NCBI GenBank assembly: GCA_039090855.1
Contig: CM077024.1
Span: 64,999,594-65,063,593 of the forward strand
Length of the DNA stretch: 64,000 nucleotides
Reading direction: 5' to 3'
Source of the DNA: Macrothele yani
Taxonomy: Eukaryota > Arthropoda > Arachnida > Araneae > Macrothelidae
The first letter of the stretch is position 1. Every line of letters begins with the position of its first letter. Positions 34,441 to 45,100 of the stretch are shown piece by piece. Under the pieces are notes generated by a model that saw only the letters and a program-made list of their open reading frames with translations, did not search any database and was not told the origin of the DNA. The translations under genes were made by a program, and so were the position numbers.

Positions 34441-35620
34441 GTTTACTCATTATTTTGATTCATGAACTATCATTTTGTTCAGTGAACCAGTACCGGTAAG
34501 TCGTTGTTACTTTTAAGACAAATGTAGGTGAGACACGGATTTCGGAACATCTATGAAGGAGAATTGCTTTGTGCTCTAGGTCTGTACGTGCATAAGGATG
34601 TGGAGATGATGGACCATCAAAACTGTTACTAATGCCTCCTTCAAAATTGCAAAAGAAGAGTAGGGCTTACCAATGACCCTTTGGCTTCAAGTCGGCTTCA
34701 AGTCTGACGACTTACGCTTAACCGTAGTTAGCTTAATTTATTTGTAACAGCATTCTTGGTTCGGCTGCGAATGTTTCACGGAAGTAGGGAGAATTTTTTC
34801 TTTGTTGCTTTGGAGCAAACACCCAAAATATAGTATATAGATGGAATGGAACGCCAATTTCTTAAGACATTAACGTTTTAGACAGGTAACATAAAACTCA
34901 AAAGAAGTTAACGATTCTTAGTCATAAGTACCAAAATAATTATTCCTTCTATTCAAACAATCCAGAAAAAGAGAATACGAGAAAATGGGCCATTTCTTGA
35001 GTGGTCCACAGGGGAACATCCCGGTGTCCAGGTGGGCGAATTCGCCCCTGCCTGCAAGGATTGTGCATCAAAATCCAACCCAGGGTAGCAGGACATACAT
35101 TCGTGAAGAATTAAGTTATTACATGAAAAATTATAACTTACACATGTACATAGCCTTTAATTTTCCAGAGTAGAAACTTTGACATATAATGCCGCGCATC
35201 ACCAAATCAGTCTGGTGCTAATCTAAGCTTTCAAAAACTCGATAAATTTAAGTAATGCCCTCGCGAACAGCCGAACAGCGTTACCTTACAAGGATTCCAT
35301 TTCGTAAAACTTTATCCGATACATATCACAGTGCATATTTACTTCTCATGACTTTTTCAACCAAGGAAAGCAATCAGATCCTCGTGCATAAAAGCTGGCT
35401 ATGTTTTAAATGTCGTGCCTGCAAAACTCTCGCATCAAAATGGGAAACGACTATAACGATTAAGGCGAAATGAGGTTACACTGAACGCACAGTCATGAAG
35501 CTTGACCCCATGCTACAAGGCGGAACACATATCCTGTGTGGTCTAGCAGAAAACGAAAATAATGTTAGTTTTCTAAGGTTACATCCTTGTTAACAAGCCA
35601 CTCTGGAACTCAGAATTAGT
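34441..35620. other. no recognisable feature
   Basis: No motif-bearing ORF or repeat was identified here. Confidence 0.4.
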
Positions 35621-35625
35621 ATGCT

Positions 35626-35720
35626 AAATAGGATACGTGACTTTTCCGGACGGCTTCCCTCGACAACAATTTGCTTTTCACTGTCGAGGAAGCTGTCCGG
35701 ATCAGTCACATATCCTATTT
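35626..35720. repeat. 40-bp-arm inverted repeat (foldback)
   Basis: AAATAGGATACGTGAC and its continuation to TCGACA at 35665 is inverted at 35682-35720 with few mismatches and a 16-bp loop. It could be a very short foldback MITE. Confidence 0.85.
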
Positions 35721-35944
35721 ACATTATTTTTATTATGAAATCTTAAATCAAAATAATGTTAACATGTTGTGAACAGAGGCACCTATCAATAATTACATAT
35801 ACATTGCATTGTGGTACATTCAAGCACATGATGGACTTCAAAATGTTATTACTTTTGAATGCATTTCCGTTTCCGTTTTTCTGAAAGAAATACTACTACC
35901 AAAAATAATAGTAACGGTAGTTTAAATACACCAGGCTATGAATA

Positions 35945-36122
35945 CTCAAGAAACGAATATAGCGTATTAAATCCGTTTTTTTTTTGTGATGTAATAAGCA
36001 CAAAGATTCGCCTTTGTGCTTATTGAATATATTGAATTTGGTATAATAAGCACAAAGATTCGCTTTTGTGCTATTACACCACAAAAATAAACGGATTTAA
36101 TACGCTATATGCGTTTCTTGAG
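35945..36122. mobile_element. foldback MITE (~178 bp)
   Basis: CTCAAGAAACGAATATAGCG and following sequence to the AATAAGCACAAAG block is inverted at about 36045-36122 (ending CGCTATATGCGTTTCTTGAG). The AAGCACAAAGATTCGC motif also occurs twice directly inside. Confidence 0.85.
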
Positions 36123-36502
36123 AAGTAACACCTGTATTTAAATCGCTGCCTTGGATCTCCTGAACGGGTGTGAGTTTAAAGTATCCTGGAATTAAGTATA
36201 CTTTGACAAAAATTGGAACTATTGGGAAAGGCAAAAACATCTGCATAAATTTTATTTTGGAATAAAATAACATGTAAAAATATATATGTTCATGATCCAG
36301 CCAAAAATCGCTGATTCTTAGACGAATATGACATATTCTGCATCATTTTGCTTTTAAAGTTTAAACAATGGCGAGTAATGAACTTTACAAGTGATTAAAG
36401 CAACGTAGAAAAAATTGAACTGATTCGAGCTTCAACATCTATAAGATCCGTCTGCCAGTCTAGGAAGTGGCAGCCGAAATTAATATAGAGTATTACAGAT
36501 AA

Positions 36503-36559
36503 ATCATATCTACACTTTGTAATGCAAAGATCATATCTACACTTTGTAATGCAAAGATC
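36503..36559. repeat. 27-bp tandem duplication
   Basis: ATCATATCTACACTTTGTAA plus TGCAAAG occurs twice in a row, identical. Confidence 0.8.
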
Positions 36560-36769
36560 AGTATTCAAGAAGTTTCTAAAAGGTAACTTATGAAAATACC
36601 GTACACTTTTTAATCGTGACGCATATTTATTCTCTCTCATTTTTTAGGAAATGATGGTTGCGCTGCTATAATTCCTGACTTTACTAGTCACTGCTTTCAC
36701 AGTACAAAAATTGTTTTCAGATTAAAAAATGTAAATGAACTATTGCAGTAACCCACTAAATGTGGACAG

Positions 36770-36940
36770 TTTTTTTTCCTTTCTGGGTTTAACGACCACC
36801 ATGAGCAGCTCTATAGGCTGTAGCAATCGCCCGTCCCTGGTTTAAGATCGCTGGACCAGGGAGGCGAAATGCAAGCACCGCGAGACAGGCACACCGCTTA
36901 TGTCCCATCCGGAATTCGAACTTGGGCCCAACTTGGAAAA
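36770..36940 (-). mobile_element. S1 SINE, diverged and lacking box A
   Basis: TTTAACGACCACCATGAGCA, CGCCCGTCCCTGGTTTAAG and a box B complement (GGAATTCGAACTTGGGCC) occur in S1 order. The head beyond box B is missing. Confidence 0.7.
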
Positions 36941-38104
36941 TTTTCTAGAAGCATGCTCCTCTAATCATTCATCCGCAGTGGCAAAAGAGTTATGCAGTCT
37001 GCGTGATATTCCACACTTGTCGAACGAAACAAAAAAGAAAAATTAATATTTATTACCTATATAAAAAAGTTTCAATCCTCATGGATACGTAAAGAGGTTT
37101 ATTACAGTAAGCTTCACTGATTCAGGAAGCGTCGTTGGAGATGAAAATTTATGTTCTCCATGGGTTCCTTTTTAGCTTCTTTCTTTCTTGTATGATTGTG
37201 TCGCTCAGCAAGACAAGATTGAAGAACACATCTGCTAATACTAAAAATGTTAACATACACAACATGAACCTTAAGAAGAGCTAATTTAAGTTGAACTGCA
37301 AAGTAGAACTTTCGTTACCAGGGTTCAATGCTAAACATACAGTGAAAGCTCTGATGATCTTCTAACTGATTTAATAGAAACTGAATAAAGCCAAGGGCTT
37401 GTAACATCTTCGTACTTAGTAGATGCAAAAACATGTCTAGAGGAATATTAAGAAGCAAGCTGCAATCATACGGCGAGAGAAATGAAATATACGCCAAACA
37501 TTTCTGTATGAGTAAGAGGGAAGTGAAAAATGAGAGTAAAGGGGAAAAAAAGTATTCGATGCCACTAATTGTCTCGGTCGTTGTCGCACTTTACGTATTC
37601 GGCCCTTGGTCTGTTCTGGCTTCACTGTGGGCTGACCATTGCTTCCCAAATCGTCCTCTGACTGTCTTGCGTTTAGGATTGCATTTAAAAGCGATCTTGG
37701 GCAAAAAGAAGTTTCTCACCTATCCTTTCCACAAAGTCATTTTATTTTTCTCTCTGGGTGTCAATTAATTGCATGACGGTAGCAATATAAGAAGGTAGGA
37801 ACAGCCATCACCATCGAGAATTTAATGTTTTCCTCCTGGCTTTCGTTTTTAATTTCTTCTTAATTCTACTACATGCTTGTCTGAGTTCGTTAAGCTTTCA
37901 AGTGATATTATCATATGTAACATCATTGCCTAGGTAAGTGAACTGTAAATATCGTGTATAAGGGAACTGTGAATTTATATATTATCATATTTTCAAATAA
38001 TAGTTTTTTATTCAGTCTTCTCAGTTAAACATAATTTACCTTTCTTGTTTTCGTTACATATATTTTATCTTTCAATTACATAGATAAATAGGTAGATATA
38101 GATA
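36941..38104. other. no recognisable feature
   Basis: A 111-codon open stretch at 37433-37768 has a hydrophobic centre (SMPLIVSVVVALYVFG) but no homology I recognise. Nothing else was identified. Confidence 0.4.
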
Positions 38105-38429
38105 TACATTATATTGACAAAAGTTACTGGACACATAGAAGAGAAACACAACATAGCATTTATTGACATACACTGCTGCTCATAATTATAAGGGCAGTAT
38201 AAGGACACCATAAATACTGGTGATGCACAATACAAAATAACTGCAGGAACAGGAAAACCTTATATTTACGTAACTGATGACAAAACATAGCAGAAACATT
38301 ATTATGTATTTGTTTGTCTTTTCATTATAATTACAAGAAACAAAGCAAATGTCATTTGGACACAGGTCCAAAATTATAAGGACAGCTTGCCGTTCCATGT
38401 GTAAACATAATTAATTTTACAATAATATT

Positions 38430-39435
38430 ACCATTAATAGGTGGTATGGCCACCTTTGTTCTGCAGACACTGCGTCATTCTGTTAAGCATACTTTCAACG
38501 AGTTTCCGTAAATACTGAGGAGTGATTTTGTCCCATGCTACTAAGACTTATTTTTCTAACACAGGAACAGTGGAAAATTGTCACTCATTAGCATATACCA
38601 ATCTAGCCATTGCACCCCAAACATGTTCAATGATGTTCAAGTCTGGAGAATTGGGTGGTCAGTTTAGAACACGGATGTTATTTTCCGAAACCATTGTTTA
38701 CAAGCTCTCGATATGTGCGATGGGGCATTGTCCTTCTGAAAGATGAAATTATCACCACCTAACGGCCACGAATAGCCTAACAGTTGTTGATCTAACACTT
38801 GGATATATCGTTCAGAATTCATACTTGACGGAATCAGGACTAAATCGGTTTTCCCATTAGCAGAAACACCACCCCAGAACATTAACGACGGACCACCTTG
38901 ATGTCGCCTCAATGTCACATCCTTTTCTTTGCGAAGGTCATGCCAGTAATAATGTAGGGCATCTGGGCCATCTAAATTAAAACGTTTTTCGACGGAAAAA
39001 ATAATTGTGTCCCACCTGGTGTTATTCTGCATCCACTGGAGTACAGCTGCTTTCCTCATCTCTTTATGTTTTCTGGTGAGGGCGGGACTGACTTTCGTTT
39101 TCAAGTATTTGGTGACAGTTGAGCTGTGCAGCACACGTGAAAAAGTTTGACGGGAAACATTGACGAGTATGGAGCCAGCAATTTCTTTACAATATATTTT
39201 TGTTTTCTGGTTGCCATGGACATGATGCGTCGAATATCCGTTGACGACAGCTTTCGTTTGCGACCGGAACGCTTCGTAACGGATCCCTCGGTATCTCTTT
39301 TCATTGCATTTTCTACCGCACCTTATGACTTTTTAATTGCAACAGCTATCTCGCGACATAATTTTTCCTTCACCGCGAAATTTCCATATCTTTTAAATAT
39401 CTAATGCAATTAACTCCTTTCCACGAGGCATTCTG
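38430..39435 (-). pseudogene. N2 transposase, first catalytic Asp replaced
   Basis: The N-terminus near 39435-39100 reads MPRGKEL, then CREK/RKRKLSSTDIRRIMSM in broken frames. An open stretch (39134-38664) gives FSVEKRFNLDGPDALHYYWH, where the position before Glu is Val instead of the usual Asp (FSDEKRF). FWGGVSANGKTDL follows, then IFQKDNAPSHISR with the second Asp. The third box, SPDLNIIEHVWGAMAR, lies in another frame near 38645-38600. The C-terminal NRMTQCLQNKGGHTTY ends near 38430. Confidence 0.87.
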
Positions 39436-39658
39436 TTATTACAAAAAACGACATACGCAGTGTCTTCGAGAACACATTCACCTACGCAGATATTGCTCTT
39501 ATTTGCATAACACATGCGCGTCGTGGACGTTTATTCGTTTTTCTTGGAACTTCGTTTCGTGTCCTTACATTTATGCACACCTTAAAAAAACGTAAAAGTT
39601 ATTTTACTACCTTTATAAAAGTTGTCTAAGGTCCCAAATCTCACGTTTGAAACTCATG

Positions 39659-39876
39659 GCCGCCCCGGTGGCGCAGTGGTCTAAGCGAGGGCCTCTGATC
39701 ATTCGTCCGAACGGGGTCCGGGTTCGAATCCCGGTGAGGCATAGATGTTGTGTTTGTCTTACGGCACTGGCTCTCTCCCTTCCCTGGAACCAGTGACCCT
39801 AAATTAGGGACGGGCGACTGCTTATAGCCCATTGAGTTGCTCACGGTGGTCGTTAAACCTCTAATCAAAAAAAAAA
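39659..39876 (+). mobile_element. S1 SINE inserted in N2, 9-bp target duplication
   Basis: GCCGCCCCGGTGGCGCAGTG, box B GGGTTCGAATCCCGG, full S1 body and A13 tail. AAACTCATG lies at 39650-39658 and 39877-39885. Confidence 0.93.
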
Positions 39877-40254
39877 AAACTCATGTAGGTTCGGTATTCC
39901 ACGTTATGTGCACAATGCGTCAGTTGCGATTTCTGTGTATTTATCTGCAAAATACGACTGTCCTTATCATTATGAGCAGCAGTGTATATTAGTACGGTGT
40001 CGGTCCACCTTTGGCCTTAATGCATGCATTGACCCTTCGAGACATGCTTTCGACAAGGTTTTGGAACACAGCGATAGATATGCGCTTCCATTCAGTACAT
40101 AATGCTGCCGCTAACTGTTGCTTAGTAGTGTGCCTTGTTTACAAACTTCGTATGCGGCGCTCTAATTTATCCCATAGGTACTCTGTGGGATTAAGATCAG
40201 AGCTTGCCAATCCACAAACGATACGGAATTATCGTCAAACCACGCCGTAGCAGT

Positions 40255-40268
40255 CCTTGCTTTATGGC
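40255..40268. repeat. target-site duplication of LINE copy 2, left
   Basis: CCTTGCTTTATGGC is identical to 42704-42717. The uninterrupted TcA2 has this sequence once. It lies in the transposase codons S-H-K-A-R after the second catalytic Asp. Confidence 0.92.
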
Positions 40269-40479
40269 GTTCTGGATGTGTGTGCCTTTGGTACGTGTTT
40301 CTGTGCCCTTCTGCGCTTATTCTGTGATTCCTGTCGTCTGCCTTGTTGCATGGGATGTTCATGGAGTTCTCGTCTTTCTTTTGATATATCTCCCAAGTAG
40401 GCGAATGCTCGTTTGTCCCTATTATCCTCCTCCTTTCACTTCTCGACCAAGCTGGTCGTTCAACGAACTTTCTTCGCCA

Positions 40480-42115
40480 TTGCAAATCCCGAATTGACTA
40501 AGGGCCCTGACCATCTCTCTGAACCTCCTCCTTCTTCATTGCCTGCAATTGACGTTGCTATCTCGTTCCTAGATGCTGCCCCGTCTTTGCCTATTTCTGA
40601 TGGTGCCAATGATGCCTCTTCTTCCCCAGCTGCTGTGTCCTCTGATGTCCTACCTTCGCCGCCTATGTCAGACAGTGTGATGGAAATACTTCTTCTTCTT
40701 CTCCTGTTGTTGCTGATGTGCCCTCCAGTTGCGTCATAGCTCGTCGTTGCCTGTTTTTCTAGCTGCTGCTCCTGACGTTGCTCCTCTTCCCTCGACCGGT
40801 GTTCCATCTTTCAGAACAGCCTCGCCTTCCTCGACGACTGCAACAACCACCTGCACATACACATCTGTTGCCTCGTCTGTTGCTTCGGCGTCCTCGTCTT
40901 CCTCGGTAAGTGCTCTGGATTCCTATATTACTCTCCATGGCCATATACTTTTCCTAGATGTTCCTGAAAACTCTCCCGCTGGTCAACAGCTGCACACTGC
41001 TCTTGACCTCAGAGTTTCGTGCACACTGCTCTTGACCTCGGAGTCCCCCTTCCCCCGGTACCATCACTAACATGGCTAGAAAGCCTAGGTCTGTCATTGT
41101 GTAGATTGCTACTAAAAGATTGCTGCTCAAGTTCTGACCCAGGGGTTCTTCCTGGGCTCTCGCCATCTGCTCCCGAAACCCATTGCCCTCAGTCCAGTAT
41201 CTGTTTCTTTGTATCCTGTGCCTCCAGAGGTGTCAAACGAGATGCTTCGCGCTGCCTTGAGCAGGTGCGGGCGTGTGATGGGTTCCATCACCACGCTCTC
41301 GGCGGCTCCAAAGGATCCTGATAACAAGTCCATCGGTGGCCTTCGCCGGCAAGCTCGAATCGTTTTCTCTCCTGCTACCCACCTCCGAGACTACCCCACT
41401 GTTCTTACTGATCGTTGTGGACATCAGAAACGACGCACTGAAGTTACACCTTCGCATTCTTCTGCGACTGGTCTCTCACCCTTAGCAGTGCTTCACGTGT
41501 AGCTCTCGTTTCCAGACTTGTGTCTCAGATTTCGGAGCCTGATTTCTGCAAAAGTCAGTTACAGCCTCTGCTCAACGCGTGTCTTCGCTTTCGCAGCCCT
41601 CTGGGCCCCGATTTGCTGCAAAAATCATTTACAGCCACTGCTCGACGCGTGTTTTCGCATCCACAGCCCACTACCTCTCCATCCGAAGATTTCTGTTTCC
41701 GCAAACCTGCATCACCAGATGCCTCGTCATCCTCCTCTGCCTTCACCCTGCCACCTCTGTCTTACAGTGCATCTGTGGCTCCTCTGCTGCCCTCACCTGT
41801 GCCTGCTGCTCTGCTCCTGTCAAAGTCTTCAACCGACAATGATTCTTCCACGGAGACCGTGGAGTCGTCCTCCCAGGCGTCGACTTCTCCCTCCTTGGCC
41901 TCTTCTGTGAAACGGACGCGCTTTGCTTCTTCCTCACCGACAATCCGGTCCTTGCGTCTACGCGCGGCGCTCACCTCCCATCACCATCGTCTTCAGAAAA
42001 CTCCGCTACCTTGGCTCGCCGGCCCGCCTCTCCCGTGCCGATCGCTCAGTTCCACAGGCTTACGACACCTCTTCACTTGCCGAATCTACCACTTCCCCTG
42101 ACTGATGTCCATCGA
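40480..42115 (+). pseudogene. LINE copy 2 ORF1, decayed, zinc knuckle truncated
   Basis: The start ATG seen in copy 1 is ATT here. Blocks aligning to copy 1 are HGHILFLDVPENSPAGQQL, MARKPRSVIVYIATK and VPPEVSNEMLRAALSRCG, then SAAPKDPDNKSIGGLRRQAR. The knuckle region reads DRCGHQKRR, a deletion joining its first Cys to its His part. The Ser/Pro-rich second half (41680-42100) is open. Two internal duplications (about 41006-41046 and 41541-41680) and several frame changes add to the damage. Confidence 0.8.
41541..41680. repeat. ~69-bp tandem duplication in LINE copy 2 ORF1
   Basis: GATTT-CTGCAAAA-TCA-TT, ACAGCC-CTGCTC-ACGCGT and TTCGC-TTCGCAGCCC recur at a 69-bp period, diverged by about 15 percent. 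Confidence 0.75.
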
Positions 42116-42703
42116 TTTTTCTTCACTCCGTTGTACCGCTGCTCCACAAAGCATTTCCTTCCGGGTTACAAGTATGAACTCTGGTCGTCCATCTACAATC
42201 AACTTCTCCCCTAAGCTTCTGCTATTATCTCGTTTCAGATGACTGTTCCAGCACTTCGTCCCTGGATTAGTCTTTGCAACCGCCGGATGGATGTTTTCTC
42301 CCGCTCATTTCATGCTGTCTCCGATTCGGATGCTACCCTTACCTCGTACTCGCCAGTTTCCACCGCCAGATCCTTTGATGAGACGCAGTGACCGCTGTCG
42401 CCGCGCGTCCACTGATTTTCATCGTGTACCCAGCCTTGTTTGTGACACTCAGGCCTATGTTGCCGCCCTGTTCTCGCTGTGTTTCTCCAGCTCGTGTGAA
42501 CATTTCTGTCCTGAACTTCTACTGATTGAGTCCTGCCTCGTGCTCCATGCTCATCTTTCTGTGTTCACGTTACGGTAATGTTTTTCCTTCTTCGGTTTGT
42601 TACGTGCGGTTTTTGTATGCCTTGCCCTGTTCTATTGTATTGCCACGTTTTTCCCGTTATTTTGATGTACCGCTCCCAGAAAACCATTAAAGCGATGTTG
42701 ATA

Positions 42704-42717
42704 CCTTGCTTTATGGC
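42704..42717. repeat. target-site duplication of LINE copy 2, right
   Basis: CCTTGCTTTATGGC, after which the TcA sequence resumes with TCGGTACATTATCC. Confidence 0.92.
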
Positions 42718-42901
42718 TCGGTACATTATCCTGCTGGTACCAACAAGACTCAATTCCATAGTATTGCCACAGAGTTGGTAGGGCATAATTGTCCAGAATA
42801 TCGAGGTAGACGTGCTAGTTAACAGGTTTGTCCACGATAACCAATGAGCCCGGACCATACCACGAACCCCCCCCCCCCAGTACACTGCCAGCTCCAAACT
42901 T

Positions 42902-43119
42902 TCTCTGTTTCTGATTGGAGGTTTAACGACCACCGTGAGCAACTCAATGGGCTATAAGCAGTCGCCCGTCCCTAATTTAGGGTCACTGGTTCCAGGGAAG
43001 GGAGAGAGCCAGTGCCGTAAGACAAACACAACATCCATGCCTCACTGGGATTCGAACCCAGACCCCTTACGGACGAATGATCAGAGGCCATCGCTTAGAC
43101 CACTGCGCCACCGGGGCGG
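42902..43119 (-). mobile_element. S1 SINE inserted in TcA4, 13-bp target duplication
   Basis: CAGCTCCAAACTT flanks it at 42889-42901 and 43120-43132. The S1 body and tRNA head read on the minus strand. The tail is interrupted A-rich instead of pure poly(A). Confidence 0.93.
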
Positions 43120-43838
43120 CAGCTCCAAACTTGACCGTAGGAACAGTACACTGTGGTAAATAGCGTTCCCCCGGCTGCCGCCATACCCACACACGGCCAT
43201 TAGACTGATGTGTCGTTTATCTGGATTCATCAGTCCATAGGACCCATTTCCATTGATCTACGGTCCATGATAAATGTTCTTTACACCATGCTAAATGAGG
43301 AGTAACATTCCGAGTGGAGATCAAAAGGCTTATGAGCAGCCGCACGATCACGGTAACTCGTGAAATGAAGTTGTCTGAGAATGGTAGGTGTACATACCGA
43401 GGTTCCAGCTATTTTACTCACCTGTACACTGAGGTCTTGTGCAGCACTCCGTCGATTAGCTGTAACGACTCTCCCAAGGCTTTGACGTCCTCTATCACTG
43501 ATTTTCTTTGTTCTGCCGGAACGCTTTGCTGCTTCAGGCACGCCATGTGTCTTCCACTTATTCAGTACATCCAAAACAGTTGACTTGGGTATGTTTAAAC
43601 GCCTCTCTGTTTCTCTTATGGACAACCCACTAATATAACACCCAACAATCTTTCCTTTCTCAAAGTCAGTTCTCTCCCGCCGCGACCTTTTCACTCAAAT
43701 TCACAGTTCGATATGATCGCGGTCAGCTGCCGCCATCTTTTTATACCGTTTGCAGCTGCGTTGCGCATCTTACCATCGCAGCGGATCCGTTCATTTGCTT
43801 TTGAAGTTGTGTCCGGTGACTTTTGTCAGTATGGGGTA

Positions 43839-44400
43839 TATCGTCTCACACCTTGATTTATGGGAATTGGCCGCGGATGGCCTAGTGGTCAACGTTCGTA
43901 ACTGCCATGGAGAAACCTTGGGTTCGATACCAAGCCGGTACGAACGCTCGAACCACTAAATATCCGCCGTGCTTCCCCCAGGTAATAAATAAGGGTGTCT
44001 TCCTCCCCCTTTCTACATCGCTTCCGTGTCACTTTCCTATCGGGCACTCTAGCCCAAATATCCTAGCTTCCTATTTCTAAGGGTTGTTTAAGGCCTAGGG
44101 TCAGACACTCCCTTCCCAAAATCCTCTACATATATGATCCGATCAGATTTATGGGAATTTCATCTGCAATCCTGTCAGTAAGGTCCATATGAATCCTACT
44201 TTTGCTAGTTACGTATATAATTTAATAGTCTCAGTAATGTGTTTGAGATATCCCCGCTTGCAGAGAGTATTCCATAACTGGGTGAGATCGATTCTGTCAA
44301 ATACTTTTCCGTAATCGATGTAAGCATTAAGTGTTTCAAGGTTGAATCCTCGCCTTGATTTGAAAATTTTGATTTACAAGTTGTCTCGGTATTCTTATTA
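43839..44400 (-). pseudogene. non-LTR reverse transcriptase fragment, split by an S3 SINE
   Basis: On the minus strand from 44385: FKSRRGFNLETLNAYIDYGK, then VFDRIDLTQLWNTL with the RT motif A Asp, then (frameshift) RIHMDLTDRIADEIPINQ. The SINE at 43869-44145 interrupts at PIN. The frame resumes at 43868 with QGVRR, the GVRQG motif of non-LTR RTs. It ends at the TA used by TcA4. This is a LINE of another lineage than the Tx1-like copies (wording closest to RTE/CR1-type RTs, a guess). No further part is seen left of TcA4. Confidence 0.78.
43869..44145 (+). mobile_element. S3 SINE (tRNA-derived), 14-bp target duplication
   Basis: GATTTATGGGAATT occurs at 43855-43868 and 44146-44159. The head has box A-like GATGGCCTAGTGGTCAACG and box B CTTGGGTTCGATACCAAG. 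The body is CT-rich (CTTCCTCCCCCTTTCTAC) and ends without poly(A). It is the only S3 copy in the window. Confidence 0.88.
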
Positions 44401-44889
44401 AATAATTAATAACCTCATTTCCCATCATTAACTGCTTATCTTCGAGAATAAGAACTCGACAATTTTGCAGTCAAAAGCAACTAAAGAACGGCGTTTTGCA
44501 ACATCACGGTTGACTCAACAAACGTTTCCCGTTTCTTCAAAACGAACGCGGTTTACGTCTGATTATATTTGTAGTCATTAGTGCTTAGCTCATTAATTAA
44601 GGTTTCTTTTTCCTAAATTCGTATTCTTTGTGATCCATTTGATTCGTATTTTATGCATTCAATTTTGCTTATTTATCAAAATAGAGCATTTCTTGGAAGA
44701 TAAGTATGGTAACATAAGAATTGCTTCTGATAAGACTCAAACGTGATGTGCGAATAGCCTTTGAATGAGAGAAGGTAATTATGAATTAATTTTTTGGTGT
44801 CAGGATGATTTCAGAAAACTTTTAATTATTCTGTACATTGTACATCATACTGTATATGCTGAATGTATTTCACCATGATATGTTTGCGC
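44401..44889. other. no recognisable feature
   Basis: AT-rich spacer. Confidence 0.4.
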
Positions 44890-45100
44890 TAACCCGGTGG
44901 CCGAGTTGCCAGTGACGCGAGCTCTTGCTAATCGTCTGATATGGGCCTGGATTCAAGTCTCGAATAAAACGTTGAATGTATCCAAGGCGCCGGCTCTACC
45001 ACTACCACCACTCTAGGGCCTGTGGCACAAAACTAAAGACCAGCGACTCCATATTTCCATATTGTTTGTTCACGACGGTCGTTTAACTTCCACCAAACAA
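44890..45100 (+). mobile_element. S1-related SINE, diverged
   Basis: AACCCGGTGGCCGAGTTGCC, a box B-like GGATTCAAGTCTCG, and a body with AAACTAAAGACCAGCGACTC and TTCACGACGGTCGTTTAAC. It is the same order as S1 but clearly a distinct, older or subfamily copy. Confidence 0.65.

Larger units (their letters stand above)
38171..39984 (-). mobile_element. N2: Tc1/mariner-like element nested in TcA4
   Basis: Termini CACTGCTGCTCATAATTATA at the left and the complement CATTATGAGCAGCAGTG at the right form inverted repeats. TA is duplicated at 38169-38170 and 39985-39986, where TcA normally reads GACATATATTAG. Length is 1814 bp including an S1 SINE. Confidence 0.92.
40269..42703 (+). mobile_element. Tx1-like LINE, copy 2, lacking EN and RT (2435 bp)
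   Basis: The element is bounded by a 14-bp duplication of TcA sequence. The 5' region shares TCTCGACCA...CTGGT and the ORF1 protein blocks with LINE copy 1 but is a different subfamily (roughly half the residues match). Downstream of ORF1 there is only about 600 bp with no recognisable endonuclease or RT motif, ending AAACCATTAAAGCGATGTTG without poly(A). It is therefore either an internally deleted copy or a non-autonomous derivative. Confidence 0.85.
40000..43697 (-). pseudogene. TcA4 transposase, in pieces around the inserts
   Basis: The N-terminal piece (43694-43281) starts at the equivalent of MSRRERTDFEKGK, with the ATG changed to AGG. It contains the HTH LNIPKSTVLDVLNKWKTHGV and a second domain to QVSKIAGTSVCTPTI. 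After the SINE the middle continues from 42889 down. The second catalytic Asp box (YQQDNVPSHKA) is intact and ends where the LINE interrupts it. The remainder (WFDDNSVSFVDW, then LNP-STYGIN with the Glu region damaged) lies at 40254-40000. Confidence 0.87.
38107..43836 (-). mobile_element. TcA4: Tc1-like element broken by three later insertions
   Basis: The left TIR CATTATATTGACAAAAG lies next to TA 38105-38106. The right TIR complement (CTTTTGTCAGTATGGGG) lies next to TA 43837-43838. TcA sequence occupies 38107-38170, 39985-40268, 42704-42901 and 43120-43836. The gaps hold N2 (with an S1 SINE inside), a Tx1-like LINE and another S1 SINE. Removing the three inserts leaves about 1.25 kb, the length of TcA2. 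Confidence 0.92.

Noticed and set aside
37433..37768. 111-codon ORF with a hydrophobic core, possible membrane protein
   Set aside because: No recognisable motif, no splice or promoter context, and such lengths occur by chance in this window.
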